Below, one piece after another: positions 16,073 through 24,586 of a stretch of DNA of 44,620 nt. Source of the stretch: Streptomyces sp. SID11385 (GTDB taxonomy: Bacteria > Actinomycetota > Actinomycetes > Streptomycetales > Streptomycetaceae). The position numbers and the translations under genes are program-made. The number at the start of each line of letters is the position of its first letter. The first letter of the stretch is position 1. The stretch lies in assembly GCF_010548245.1 (NCBI RefSeq), contig NZ_JAAGLR010000308.1:1-44620 (forward strand), written 5' to 3'. A model generated the notes under the pieces. That model was given only the letters and a program-made list of their open reading frames with translations. It was not told where the DNA came from and ran no database searches.

Positions 16073-16107
16073 GTGCCTCTCGGGCAAATTTATTGCCCGA
16101 GAGGCAA
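16073..16107. promoter_or_regulatory. Double palindrome: two TTGCC-N5-GGCAA-type sites, probable XRE-cupin operator
   Basis: The site GTGCCTCTCGGGCAA (16073-16087) and the site TTGCCCGAGAGGCAA (16093-16107) are each a TTGCC-N5-GGCAA palindrome (one end base differs in the first). They are also inverted relative to each other, giving a perfect 14-bp inverted repeat around ATTTA. Their centres are 20 bp apart, close to two helical turns. The position just upstream of the regulator start fits an autoregulatory operator. It also begins past the aminotransferase start on the same strand as that gene's 5' neighbour region: the RNA hairpin, 30 bases upstream of the regulator, lies immediately before 16117, so read-through from the aminotransferase gene would meet it as a terminator. 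Confidence 0.75.
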
Positions 16108-16116
16108 ATTCCCAGG

Positions 16117-17547
16117 TCAGCGGTGAGCGACCGCCTGCTTCACGATGTTCTTCGCGAAGTCGCCCATGAGGCCGCCGTTGTGCGCGTCGTCCATGACCGC
16201 CGTGAAGGCGTCCACGAAACGGTCCGCGTCCGCCTCGTCGATCACGAGCGGCGGGATGAGCTTGATGACTTCGAGGTGGTCCCCGGAGACCTGCGTGAGG
16301 ATGCGGTGCTTCTGGAGCAGCGGCACCACGACCATCTGCGCGAAGAGGCCCTTGCGCGCGGCCTGGAGCATCGCCCAGCGGCTGCGCAGCTTGAGCGAGT
16401 CGGGACGGCCGAACTCGATGCCGATCATGAGGCCGCGCCCGCGGACATCGGCGAGCATCTCGTACTTCGGGATCAGGTCGGTCAGCCGCCGCTTGAGGTG
16501 GTCCCCCGTGCGGCGCGCGTTCGCGACGATGTTCTCGTCCTCCATGACGTGCAGCACCGCGAGCCCCGCGGCCATCGCCTGCGCGTTGGCGCCGAAGCTC
16601 GCCGAGTGGACGAGGACGCGATCCATGGAGGAGTAGACCTTCTTGAAGATCCACTCCTTGCCGAGCGTCGCGCTCACGGGCACGTAGCCGCCCGAGAGGG
16701 ACTTCGCGACGCACACGAGGTCCGGCTCGACGCCCTCCTCGTGCTGGTAGGCGTAGAAGTCTCCGGTACGCCCCAGCCCGGTCTGCACCTCGTCGGCGAT
16801 GAGCAGCGCCTTGTGCTTGCGCAGCAGGTCCTGCGCGGCCTTGAGGTAACCGGGCGGGGTCTCGGTGACGCCCTTGCCCTGGATCGGCTCGACGATGAGC
16901 CCGGCCACGTCGCCCTTGCGCAGCTCCCGCTCCAGGGCGGAGAGGTCCCCGACGGGGAGCGCGGTGTCGGGGAGCAGCGGCGCGAAGCCGTCGCGGAAGC
17001 CCTTCTCGCCGTTCACCGAGAGGGAGCCCGTGGTGAGGCCGTGAAAGGCGTGGTCGTAGAAAAGCACGCGTGTGCGGCCCGTCGCGAAGCGCGCGAACTT
17101 CAGCGCCGTCTCGACCGCCTCGGTGCCGCTGTTGCCGAAGAAGACCCGGTCCAGGTGCGGACTGTGCGCGAGCAGCTTCTCGGCGAGCAGCCCGGGCAGC
17201 GGCTGGCAGTCGAAGCGGGTGAGGTCGGCGAGCTGGGCGTCGAGCACGTCGTGGAGCGCCTGGCGGACGACCGGGTGGTGGCGGCCGAGCCCCATGACGC
17301 CGAAGCCCGCGAGCATGTCGAGGTAGTCCTGCCCCTCGTCGTCCCAGAAGTGGGCGCCCTCGCCGCGCTCGTAGTACTTGTCGAAGCCGATCGTGTGGAG
17401 CATGCGCGGCAGCTGGTGGTTGAGGTGCTTCGTGTGCAGCTCGTAGCGCTCGCGCCCGCGTGCGGCGAGCAGGGCGTTGAGATCGAACCCCTTGCCCTGC
17501 GTGCCCTCGCCCCCGGGAGCCGCTGCGTCCGTCGTGCCGGTGGTCAT
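16117..17547 (-). CDS. hpnO: Class III aminotransferase, HpnO-type (aminobacteriohopanetriol formation)
   Basis: A 476-residue PLP enzyme of aminotransferase class [21 protein letters not shown] binds the cofactor phosphate, [12 protein letters not shown] carries the Asp that contacts the pyridine nitrogen, and the PLP lysine is in [13 protein letters not shown] long N-terminal region ([36 protein letters not shown]) precedes the core, as in hopanoid-locus enzymes. In hopanoid pathways the enzyme aminates the ribosyl- or triol-type side chain to give aminobacteriohopanetriol. The context, coupled by an ATGA overlap to dxs and next to hpnH, supports this over a generic acetylornithine or diaminobutyrate role. 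The substrate assignment is by locus, not by motif. Confidence 0.8.
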   Translation of the reverse strand: MTTGTTDAAAPGGEGTQGKGFDLNALLAARGRERYELHTKHLNHQLPRMLHTIGFDKYYERGEGAHFWDDEGQDYLDMLAGFGVMGLGRHHPVVRQALHDVLDAQLADLTRFDCQPLPGLLAEKLLAHSPHLDRVFFGNSGTEAVETALKFARFATGRTRVLFYDHAFHGLTTGSLSVNGEKGFRDGFAPLLPDTALPVGDLSALERELRKGDVAGLIVEPIQGKGVTETPPGYLKAAQDLLRKHKALLIADEVQTGLGRTGDFYAYQHEEGVEPDLVCVAKSLSGGYVPVSATLGKEWIFKKVYSSMDRVLVHSASFGANAQAMAAGLAVLHVMEDENIVANARRTGDHLKRRLTDLIPKYEMLADVRGRGLMIGIEFGRPDSLKLRSRWAMLQAARKGLFAQMVVVPLLQKHRILTQVSGDHLEVIKLIPPLVIDEADADRFVDAFTAVMDDAHNGGLMGDFAKNIVKQAVAHR

Positions 17548-19439
17548 CCTTGCGTCTTCTCCTTACGGGCCAGGTGGGCCCCGATGCTTCCGGCGATCTC
17601 CACCGGGGTGAGGCCGAGGTCGGCGAGGAGTTCCCCGCGCTTGGCGTGCGGCAGGAACTGCTCGGGGATGCCGAAGTGACGAACGGGGACGTCGACTTCG
17701 GCGTCGGCGAGAGCCACCGATACGGCGGCGCCGACCCCGGAGGTACGGCTGTTGTCCTCGACGACCGCGACCACCCGGTGCCGCGCGGCGAGCGGGGCGA
17801 GGGCGGGGTCGACGGGCTTGACCCAGCGCGGGTCCACGACGGTCGAACGGATGCCGCGCTCACGCAGCAGCGCGGCGGCGGCGAGGCACACGGGCGCCAT
17901 GACACCGACCGAGACGAAGAGGACATCGGCCTCCTCCGCCTCCCCCGCGTCCTCCGCGAGCACGTCGAGCCCGCCCTCGCGGCGCAGCGCGGGCAGGTCC
18001 GCGCCCACCGTCTCCTTGGGGAAGCGCACGAGGGTCGGCGCGTCGTCCACGGCGACCGCCTCGCGCAACTGGGCGCGCAGCTCGCTCGCGTCGCGCGGCG
18101 CCGCGATGCGCAGCCCGGGCACCACCTGGAGCACCGACATGTCCCACATGCCGTTGTGCGAGGCGCCGTCGGTCCCCGTGACCCCGGCCCGGTCCAGGAC
18201 GAAGGTGACCCCGCACCGGTGCAGGGCGACGTCCATGAGGAGCTGGTCGAAGGCGCGGTTGAGGAAGGTCGCGTACACGGCGACGACGGGGTGCAGTCCG
18301 CCGGTCGCGAGCCCGGCGGCCGAGACGGCCGCGTGCTGCTCGGCGATCCCGACGTCCCAGATCCGGTCGGGGAAGCGCGCGGCGAAGGGGGTGAGGCCCA
18401 CGGGGTCGAGCATCGCGGCGGTGAGCGCGACGACGTCGTGCCGCTCCTCGGCGATGCGCACCAGCTCCTCGCCGAAGACCGCCGTCCAGGAGGGCCCGGC
18501 GGCCGGCGTCAGCGCCTCGGCGGTGAGCGGGTCGATCGCGCCCACGGTGTGGAAGCGGTCCGCCTCGTTGGCGAGGGCGGGCTCGTAGCCGCGGCCCTTC
18601 TCGGTGATGACGTGCACGATGACGGGCCCGCCGAAGCGCTTGGCGGTCGCGAACGCCGACTCCAGCGCCGCGATGTCGTGGCCGTCGACGGGACCGACGT
18701 ACTTCAGGCCGAGGTCCTCGAAGAGGCCCTGCGGGGCGAAGGCGTCCTTGAAGCCCTTCTTCGCGCCGTGCAGCGACTCGTAGAGCGGCTTGCCGACGAC
18801 GGGGGTGCGGTCGAGCACCTCCTTGCCCCAGGCGAGGACCTTCTCGTAGCCGTCGGTGGTGCGCAGCGCGGCGAGATGGTGGGCGAGGCCGCCGATCGTC
18901 GGCGCGTAGGAGCGCTCGTTGTCGTTGACGACAAGGACGAGGGGGCGGTCCTTGGCGGCGGCGATGTTGTTGAGCGCCTCCCAGGCCATGCCCCCGGTGA
19001 GCGCCCCGTCCCCGGTGACGGCGACGACGTGGGTGTGCTCGCCGCGCAGGTCGCGCGCCTTGGCGAGGCCGTCGGCCCAGCCGAGCACGGTCGAGGCGTG
19101 GCTGTTCTCGATGACGTCGTGCGGGGACTCGGCGCGCGAGGGGTAGCCGGAGAGGCCGCCCTTGGAGCGCAGTTTGGAGAAGTCCTGCCGCCCGGTGAGG
19201 AGTTTGTGCACGTACGCCTGGTGCCCGGTGTCCCACAGGACGCGGTCGTGCGGCGAGTCGAAGACCCGGTGCAGGGCGATGGTCAGCTCGACGACCCCGA
19301 GGTTGGGGCCGAGGTGGCCGCCGGTCCTGGAGACCGCCTGGATCAGGAACTCCCGGATCTCCGCGGCCAGTTCGGGCAGCCGGTCGCTGCCAAGGGCCTT
19401 GAGGTCGCGCGGCCCCCGGATGCTTTCGAGCAATGTCAC
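17544..19439 (-). CDS. dxs: 1-deoxy-D-xylulose-5-phosphate synthase
   Basis: A 631-residue thiamine-diphosphate enzyme that makes DXP from pyruvate and glyceraldehyde 3-phosphate, the entry step of the MEP isoprenoid pathway. The TPP motif is [19 protein letters not shown], with SYAPTIGG following as in true Dxs proteins. The transketolase-like region contains IAEQHA with the catalytic Glu, and [18 protein letters not shown]. Length is normal for the family. The GTG at 19439 has GAGAGGG 7 bases upstream; a longer reading has no support. The gene starts its own transcription unit after the hpnH terminator and is coupled to the aminotransferase. In a streptomycete this is probably a second, hopanoid-dedicated copy beside a housekeeping one elsewhere. 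Confidence 0.95.
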   Translation of the reverse strand: MTLLESIRGPRDLKALGSDRLPELAAEIREFLIQAVSRTGGHLGPNLGVVELTIALHRVFDSPHDRVLWDTGHQAYVHKLLTGRQDFSKLRSKGGLSGYPSRAESPHDVIENSHASTVLGWADGLAKARDLRGEHTHVVAVTGDGALTGGMAWEALNNIAAAKDRPLVLVVNDNERSYAPTIGGLAHHLAALRTTDGYEKVLAWGKEVLDRTPVVGKPLYESLHGAKKGFKDAFAPQGLFEDLGLKYVGPVDGHDIAALESAFATAKRFGGPVIVHVITEKGRGYEPALANEADRFHTVGAIDPLTAEALTPAAGPSWTAVFGEELVRIAEERHDVVALTAAMLDPVGLTPFAARFPDRIWDVGIAEQHAAVSAAGLATGGLHPVVAVYATFLNRAFDQLLMDVALHRCGVTFVLDRAGVTGTDGASHNGMWDMSVLQVVPGLRIAAPRDASELRAQLREAVAVDDAPTLVRFPKETVGADLPALRREGGLDVLAEDAGEAEEADVLFVSVGVMAPVCLAAAALLRERGIRSTVVDPRWVKPVDPALAPLAARHRVVAVVEDNSRTSGVGAAVSVALADAEVDVPVRHFGIPEQFLPHAKRGELLADLGLTPVEIAGSIGAHLARKEKTQG

Positions 19440-19530
19440 GTTCGGGCCCTCTCTCTTCGGACGTCCGGCCCGGTCGGGTCGGCGGGATACGTGAGCGGGG
19501 CCACGCGGCACATCGGAGCGGCAGGCACGG

Positions 19531-19564
19531 GGCCCCGGCCTCGCAGGGGTGCGAGGCCGGGGCC
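19531..19564. terminator. Strong terminator between hpnH and dxs
   Basis: A perfect 15-bp stem (GGCCCCGGCCTCGCA at 19531-19545 pairs with 19550-19564) with a GGGG loop lies 38 bases past the hpnH stop. It separates the hpnC-hpnH unit from dxs-hpnO. It occupies the place where, by recollection, S. coelicolor has an ispG copy. Confidence 0.8.
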
Positions 19565-19602
19565 GCGTGGGGGCCGGTCGGGACGGGCGCGGCCCGTCAC
19601 GG

Positions 19603-20625
19603 TCAGGAGCGGTTGCCCGCGATCGTCTCGCGGGCGGCGCGCAGCGAGGCCTGGAGGGAGCCCATGGTGGCCATGACGGCGGTCGGCTCGTAGCCGCAGT
19701 GCGCCATGCAGTTGTCGCAGCGCTCGTCCTTGCCGCGCCCGTACTTGTCCCAGTCGGTCTCCTCGATGAGCTGCCGGTACGTGGGCACGTAGCCGTCGCT
19801 CATGAGGTAGCAGGGGCGCTGCCAGCCGAAGAGGGAGTAGTTGGGGATCGCCCAGGCGGTGCAGTCGAAGTCCTGCTTGCCCTCCAGGAAGTCGAGGAAG
19901 AGCGGCGAGTGGTTGAGCCGCCACCGCTGCCTGTTGCCGCCGGCGAACGCCTTCTTGAACAGCTCGCGGGTCTGCGTCACGCCGAGGAAGTGCTCCTGGT
20001 CGGGGGCCTTCTCGTAGGCGTAGGCGGGCGAGATCATCATCTCGTCGACCTGGAGTTCGTCATTGAGGAAGTCGAGCACCTCGATGACCGTCTGCGGGGT
20101 GTCGGTGTTGAAGAAGGTCGAGTTGGTGGTGACCCGGAAGCCGCGGCGCTTGGCCTCCTTGATCGCCGCGACGGCCTCGTCGAAGACGCCTTCCTTGGCG
20201 ACCGACTCGTCGTGCCGCTCCTTGAGGCCGTCGATGTGCACGGCGAAGGCGAAGTAGGGCGAGGGGGTGAACTTCTCGATCTTCTTACGGAGCAGCATCG
20301 CGTTGGTGCAGAGGAATACGTACTTCCGCTTGGCCACCAACTGGCGCACGATCTCGTCGATCTGCGGGTGCATGAGGGGCTCACCACCCGCGATGGAGAC
20401 CATCGGGGCGCCGGACTCCAGAACGGCGCCGACGGCCTGGGCGACCGGCATGCGCTGCTTGAGGACTCCCGCAGGGTGCTGGATCTTGCCGCAGCCCTCG
20501 CACTTCAGGTTGCACGCGAAGAGCGGTTCAAGCTCGACGATGAGCGGGAACTTCTCCCGCTTGCGGAGCTTCTGTTCCATCAGATACGTCCCGATCCTGA
20601 TGGTCTGGCGAAGCGGCATGGCCAT
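19603..20625 (-). CDS. hpnH: Adenosyl-hopene transferase HpnH (radical SAM)
   Basis: A 340-residue radical SAM enzyme that joins the 5'-deoxyadenosyl group to hopene (diploptene) to give adenosylhopane, the first step of side-chain extension. The [4Fe-4S] cysteines are CNLKCEGC (Cys38, Cys42, Cys45). The next SAM-binding block is [13 protein letters not shown], and a DUF3463-like Cys-rich C-terminal region contains [12 protein letters not shown] and [17 protein letters not shown]. The protein matches the family across its whole length. The ATG at 20625 has AGGAGGT 8 bases upstream; the next ATG is two codons in. It follows hpnG by 5 bases and is the last gene before a strong terminator. Confidence 0.95.
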   Translation of the reverse strand: MAMPLRQTIRIGTYLMEQKLRKREKFPLIVELEPLFACNLKCEGCGKIQHPAGVLKQRMPVAQAVGAVLESGAPMVSIAGGEPLMHPQIDEIVRQLVAKRKYVFLCTNAMLLRKKIEKFTPSPYFAFAVHIDGLKERHDESVAKEGVFDEAVAAIKEAKRRGFRVTTNSTFFNTDTPQTVIEVLDFLNDELQVDEMMISPAYAYEKAPDQEHFLGVTQTRELFKKAFAGGNRQRWRLNHSPLFLDFLEGKQDFDCTAWAIPNYSLFGWQRPCYLMSDGYVPTYRQLIEETDWDKYGRGKDERCDNCMAHCGYEPTAVMATMGSLQASLRAARETIAGNRS

Positions 20626-20630
20626 CTGGC

Positions 20631-21305
20631 TCACCTCCTGGGGAGCAGAAAAGTACGGTGCCATTCAGAGAAAGCAGGCAGGACGGCACGGAGTACGCGG
20701 AAGGCAGATATTCCCCCGCTGACCGTGCCGATACGGACGAGTTCGTGTTCGGGTGCGTCCACCACCACCCGGACGGCGGCCACCGGACGGGTGGCGGTGG
20801 TGGACTCGGCGCGGGCCGTGCGCAGGGTCGCGGCGGACTCCATGTCCACCGCGACGGCGCCCGTCGCGCGCAGCGTGGCCCGCTCGGGGCCGCGCACCAC
20901 GTGGTCGGAGCCGGCGAGCACCCCGGTGTGCACGGTGCGGCCGGGGATCGTACGGGCGAGCGCGGCGGCGAGCGCCTCGGGCGCGGAACACGAGGTCGAG
21001 CCGGCCGCGTCCTCGGTGCGTTCGGCGACCACGAGGTCGCCGGGGTGCATCCCGGGAACGAGTCCGGCGCAGAACCCGGTGGCGAGGACGGCGGTCGTGG
21101 GGGGTGCGGACCGCAGCGCGCGCTCGACGGCGCGTTCCGCGGCCTTCGGCCCCATGCCCGTGCGCAGCACGGACACCGCGCCGCCGCCCTGCCGCAGGGT
21201 GCGGCCCCCGCCGCTGCGCAGCGCGAAGTGCTCGATGCCGAGCGCGCAGGCGACGAGCAGCGGTGCTGATCCGGGATCGGTCCCGGTTCCGGGGGCCTGT
21301 TCCAT
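20631..21305 (-). CDS. hpnG: Adenosylhopane nucleosidase/phosphorylase HpnG
   Basis: A 224-residue member of the purine nucleoside phosphorylase / MTA-SAH nucleosidase fold. In hopanoid synthesis it removes adenine from adenosylhopane, leading to ribosylhopane. Visible features are RTGMGPKAAERAVERAL, the LATGFCAGLVPGMHPGDLVVAERT strand-turn, and AVDMESAAT, the Met-Glu-Ser ribose-binding motif of the fold. The start ATG shares a base with the shc stop (TGATG), and the stop is 5 bases before the hpnH start, so all three are tightly coupled. Whether it acts by hydrolysis or phosphorolysis cannot be told from sequence. Confidence 0.88.
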   Translation of the reverse strand: MEQAPGTGTDPGSAPLLVACALGIEHFALRSGGGRTLRQGGGAVSVLRTGMGPKAAERAVERALRSAPPTTAVLATGFCAGLVPGMHPGDLVVAERTEDAAGSTSCSAPEALAAALARTIPGRTVHTGVLAGSDHVVRGPERATLRATGAVAVDMESAATLRTARAESTTATRPVAAVRVVVDAPEHELVRIGTVSGGISAFRVLRAVLPAFSEWHRTFLLPRR

Positions 21306-23284
21306 CAGTTCTCCCCCGGCCCTGTGCCGTTGAGGTAACGGCCGAGCGCCGTCACGGGGAACACCTGCCGGTACAGGTGGTAGTTGATGGTGAAGTCCCA
21401 GGGGAAGCCGGTCCCGGTGAACCAGGGTTCGTCCCAGGTGCCGTCCTCGGTCTGGGTCTCGACGAGGTACGCGATGCCGCGGCGCACCTGCTCCGAGTCC
21501 CGCTCACCGGCCGCGAGCAGCGCGAGCAGCGCCCAGGCGGTCTGCGAGGCGGTGGAGTGGCCGCGGCCGTGCCAGGCGGTGTCCCGGTAGGAGCGCAGGT
21601 CCTCGCCCCAGCCGCCGTCCTCGTTCTGCACCTGGCCGAGCCAGGCGACGGAGCGGCGGATCGCCGGGTGCGAGGCGGGCAGGCCGGCCGCGACGAGCGC
21701 GGGGACGACGGCCCCGGTCCCGTACACGTAGTTGACGCCCCAGCGGCCGAACCAGGAACCGTCGCTCTCCTGGTTCTTCAGCAGCCACTCGACGCCGCGC
21801 CGGGTGCGCGGGTGGTGGGCGAGGCCCTCCTCGGCGAGCATCTCGACGACGTGCGCGGTGACGTCGGCCGAGGGCGGGTCGATGACCTCGCCGAAGTCGC
21901 TGAACGGCAGCCGGTTGGGGAACGGGCTGGTGTTGTCGGCGTCGAAGGCGCCCCAGGCCCCGTTCTTCGACTGCATCCCCGCGTTCCAGTCGACGGCGCG
22001 GCGCACCGCCTTGTCGACCCGTGTCGCGTCGGGGTGGGCGACGCGGCGCAGCGCGAGGACCACCTCGGCGGTGTCGTCGATGTCGGGGTAGTTGTCGTTG
22101 TGGAACTCGAAGGCCCAGCCCCCCGGCGGCAGGTCGGGGCGGCGCACGACCCAGTCGCCCGGGCGCACGATCTGCTCGGCGAGCATCCAGTCGGCGGCCT
22201 TGATCATCTGCGGGTGGTCGCCGGGGACGCCCGCGTCGGCGAGCGCGACGGTGGCCAGGCAGGTGTCCCAGACCGGGGACTGGCACGCCTCGATCATGCG
22301 GGCGCCGTCCTCGCGCCAGACCGCGAAGCGGTCGAGCGATTCGAGCCCGGCGCGCAGCACGGGGTGGTCGAGGTCGTAGCCGAGCAGGTGCAGGGCGATG
22401 ATCGAGTACACGGCCGGGGGCTGGATGCCGCCCCAGCAGCCGTCGTTCTCCTGGCGCTCGACGATCCAGGTGGCGGCGGCGCGCATCGCGGCCTCGCGCA
22501 CGCGGCGCGGGGCGACCTTGCGGTAGCCGTGGAGCATCTTGTCGAGCTTGAGGAAGACGTTGTCCCAGCTCGCCACCGGCGGTGCCGGCTGGGCCGGGTT
22601 GGGGTCGGCCGGGTCGGTGTGCAGCTCTTCGAGCGCGAAGGGCGCGGGGCGCACGGGGCGCTGGGCGCACACGACGGTGAGCGGCACGATGGTCTGGCGG
22701 GCCCAGCAGCCGAAGTCGTAGATGTTGAGCGGGGCCCACTTGGGGAAGAACATCAGCTCCGGAGGCATCTCCGGCAGGTCCTCCCACTTCCACCAGCCGA
22801 AGAGGGCGAGCCAGATCCGCGTGAAGACCCGGGCGCGGGCGACCCCGCCCTGGGCGCGGACGAAGGCGGACGCCTTGCGCATGTGCGGCGCCTCGGGGCT
22901 GTCCCCGGCCAGGCGCAGCGCGACGTACCCCTCGATGGTGGCCGACAGGTCTCCGGGCCCGCCGTAAAAGGTGTTCCAGGTGCCGTCCTCCTGCTGCTCC
23001 CCCCGGATGAAGAGCGCGGCGGCCTGGGTCGTTGCCTCGTCCCTGATGCCGAGGAACTGCCGCAGCAGGAGGTCCTCGGCGTCCATGGTGACGTTGGTGG
23101 CGAGGTCGCCCTTCCACCAGCCCTCGTCGCTCTGCCGGTCGAGGAGGAAATCCACGGCTCGCCGGGTGGCGCGGGCGGTGGCCTCGTGGGCTTCACTCGC
23201 CTCGGGGCTGAGGTGCAAAGGAGCACTGGCCGTGGTAGCCGGGGGCGTCGCCGCCCCGGTGCTTCCATCGGTCGTCGCTGTCAT
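21305..23284 (-). CDS. shc: Squalene-hopene cyclase
   Basis: A 659-residue class II triterpene cyclase that converts squalene to hopene and diplopterol at the membrane. The protonating DxDD motif is DIDD at residues 401-404, in NYPDIDDTAE. Several QW repeats are visible, among them QSDEGWW, QQEDGTW, QENDGCWGG, QSKNGAWGAF, QESDGSWFGRWG, QNEDGGWGE and QTEDGTWDE. The C-terminal GTGFPWDFTINYHLYRQVFPVTALGRY is the conserved cyclase end. The first ~25 residues are a Thr/Ala-rich extension. The ATG at 23284 has GGGGAAG upstream. A 156-base gap with a large inverted repeat separates it from the prenyl synthase gene, the widest gap in the operon. Confidence 0.97.
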   Translation of the reverse strand: MTATTDGSTGAATPPATTASAPLHLSPEASEAHEATARATRRAVDFLLDRQSDEGWWKGDLATNVTMDAEDLLLRQFLGIRDEATTQAAALFIRGEQQEDGTWNTFYGGPGDLSATIEGYVALRLAGDSPEAPHMRKASAFVRAQGGVARARVFTRIWLALFGWWKWEDLPEMPPELMFFPKWAPLNIYDFGCWARQTIVPLTVVCAQRPVRPAPFALEELHTDPADPNPAQPAPPVASWDNVFLKLDKMLHGYRKVAPRRVREAAMRAAATWIVERQENDGCWGGIQPPAVYSIIALHLLGYDLDHPVLRAGLESLDRFAVWREDGARMIEACQSPVWDTCLATVALADAGVPGDHPQMIKAADWMLAEQIVRPGDWVVRRPDLPPGGWAFEFHNDNYPDIDDTAEVVLALRRVAHPDATRVDKAVRRAVDWNAGMQSKNGAWGAFDADNTSPFPNRLPFSDFGEVIDPPSADVTAHVVEMLAEEGLAHHPRTRRGVEWLLKNQESDGSWFGRWGVNYVYGTGAVVPALVAAGLPASHPAIRRSVAWLGQVQNEDGGWGEDLRSYRDTAWHGRGHSTASQTAWALLALLAAGERDSEQVRRGIAYLVETQTEDGTWDEPWFTGTGFPWDFTINYHLYRQVFPVTALGRYLNGTGPGEN

Positions 23285-23341
23285 GGCTTCCCCTTCGTGC
23301 AGTCTCGATCATCTGCTGTGGGTCCGCCGTCGGCCGGGGCC

Positions 23342-23392
23342 GCGGCCCGCCCGGTGTCCGCCGGCAGGGGGCGGGGACGTCGGGCGGGCCGC
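23342..23392. promoter_or_regulatory. Large inverted repeat between the prenyl synthase gene and shc
   Basis: GCGGCCCGCCCG (23342-23353) and CGGGCGGGCCGC (23381-23392) form a perfect 12-bp stem around 27 bases that can extend the pairing (GTCC/GGAC). It lies in the leader of shc inside the co-directional gene run, so it may be an attenuator, an RNA processing or stability element, or a terminator with a new promoter for shc in the 23285-23340 region. Confidence 0.5.
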
Positions 23393-23440
23393 ACCGGTCG
23401 GCGACTGCGCGTCATCGCTGGCATGTCCGTCTGATGGTGA

Positions 23441-24586
23441 TCATCTCTTTCGTACGACGACGAAGTCCGCGAGCGCCACGAAGGACGCCCGCACGTGGGG
23501 AGGCATCGGGACGCTGTCGAGGGCCCCGATGGCGATGTCGAACTGCCGGCGCGCCTCCCGCGAGGTCCACTCGCGGCCCCCGGCCTCCTCGATGAGGGCG
23601 GCGCGGGCGGCGAACTCCGCCTCGGAGAAGGAGTCGGGTCCGGTGGCGGCGGCGTCGGCGGCGAGGAGCTTGGCGAGCTTGTCGGAGGCCGCCCCGCCCG
23701 CCGCGAGCGCGGCGACGACGGGCAGCGACTTCTTGCGCTGGCGCAGGTCGCTCCAGGTCTGCTTGCCGGTGGACTCGGGGTCGCCCCAGATGCCGAGGAG
23801 GTCGTCCACGGCCTGGAAGGCGAGCCCGAGGTGGTAGCCGTAGCGCTCCAGGGTGTCGGCGGTGGCCTCGTCGGCGCCGCCGAGCACGGCGCCGATGGAG
23901 GCGGCGCAGGCGAGCAGGGCGCCGGTCTTGTTGCCCTCCATCTCCAGGCACTCCTCGACCGTGACGCGGTCGCGGTGCTCGTAGGAGATGTCCTGGGCCT
24001 GACCGTCGATCAGGGCGCGCGTGGCGCGCGTGAGGCGGCGGGTGGCGCGGCCTGCCTCGGGGGTGCCGAGTTCGAGGAGGATCTCGTTGGCGAGGGCGAA
24101 GAGCGCGTCGCCGACGAGGATCGCCTGCGCGGGACCGTGGACCTTCCAGACGGTGTCGCGGTGACGGCGCTGCTCGTCGCCGTCCATGAGGTCGTCGTGC
24201 AGCAGGGAGAAGTTGTGCACGAGTTCCACGGCGACGGCGCCGGGCACGCCGGTCTCGGCGCTCGCGCCGGTGACCTCGGCGGAGATGAGCGCGAGGGCGG
24301 GGCGCACGGCCTTGCCCCCGTCGCCCGCCGTGGGCCTGCCCTCGGCGTCGGTCCAGCCGAAGTGGTAGGCGGACACCGAGTCCATGGGCGGCGCGAGCCG
24401 GTCCACGGCGGACCGCAGCACCGGCGTGACGAGGGCACGGCTGCGCTCGACGAGCGCGGTCACGTCCGGGGCGTCGGCGGCGGCTTCGGCCGAGGGCACA
24501 GTCGGCACGTTCTTCTCTCCTCTGTTCGCGGTGCTGGTCTTGGGGGTGCTGAGCGGCACGCGGCCCGCCCGGACCTCGGTGCTCAT
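23441..24586 (-). CDS. Polyprenyl diphosphate synthase of the hopanoid locus (probable farnesyl diphosphate synthase)
   Basis: A 381-residue trans-prenyl chain elongase that should supply farnesyl diphosphate for squalene formation. The first Asp-rich motif is intact (LLHDDLMDGDEQRR). The second is atypical: QAVDDLLGIWGD, that is DDxxG rather than DDxxD, followed by the usual STGK and RQRKKSLPVV. GGKAVRPAL, near residue 100, is the substrate-binding Lys-Arg region. The ATG at 24586 overlaps the hpnE stop (ATGA) and has GGAGGC upstream; the first ~40 residues are an extension beyond the family core. Product length (C15 or C20) cannot be fixed from the residues alone; C15 is inferred from the squalene pathway. 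Confidence 0.88.
   Translation of the reverse strand: MSTEVRAGRVPLSTPKTSTANRGEKNVPTVPSAEAAADAPDVTALVERSRALVTPVLRSAVDRLAPPMDSVSAYHFGWTDAEGRPTAGDGGKAVRPALALISAEVTGASAETGVPGAVAVELVHNFSLLHDDLMDGDEQRRHRDTVWKVHGPAQAILVGDALFALANEILLELGTPEAGRATRRLTRATRALIDGQAQDISYEHRDRVTVEECLEMEGNKTGALLACAASIGAVLGGADEATADTLERYGYHLGLAFQAVDDLLGIWGDPESTGKQTWSDLRQRKKSLPVVAALAAGGAASDKLAKLLAADAAATGPDSFSEAEFAARAALIEEAGGREWTSREARRQFDIAIGALDSVPMPPHVRASFVALADFVVVRKR

Noticed and set aside
16073..16107. The double palindrome considered only as a terminator for the aminotransferase gene.
   Set aside because: Terminator function is possible, but the internal TTGCC-N5-GGCAA symmetry of each arm, the 20-bp centre spacing and the place before a regulator gene fit an operator better.
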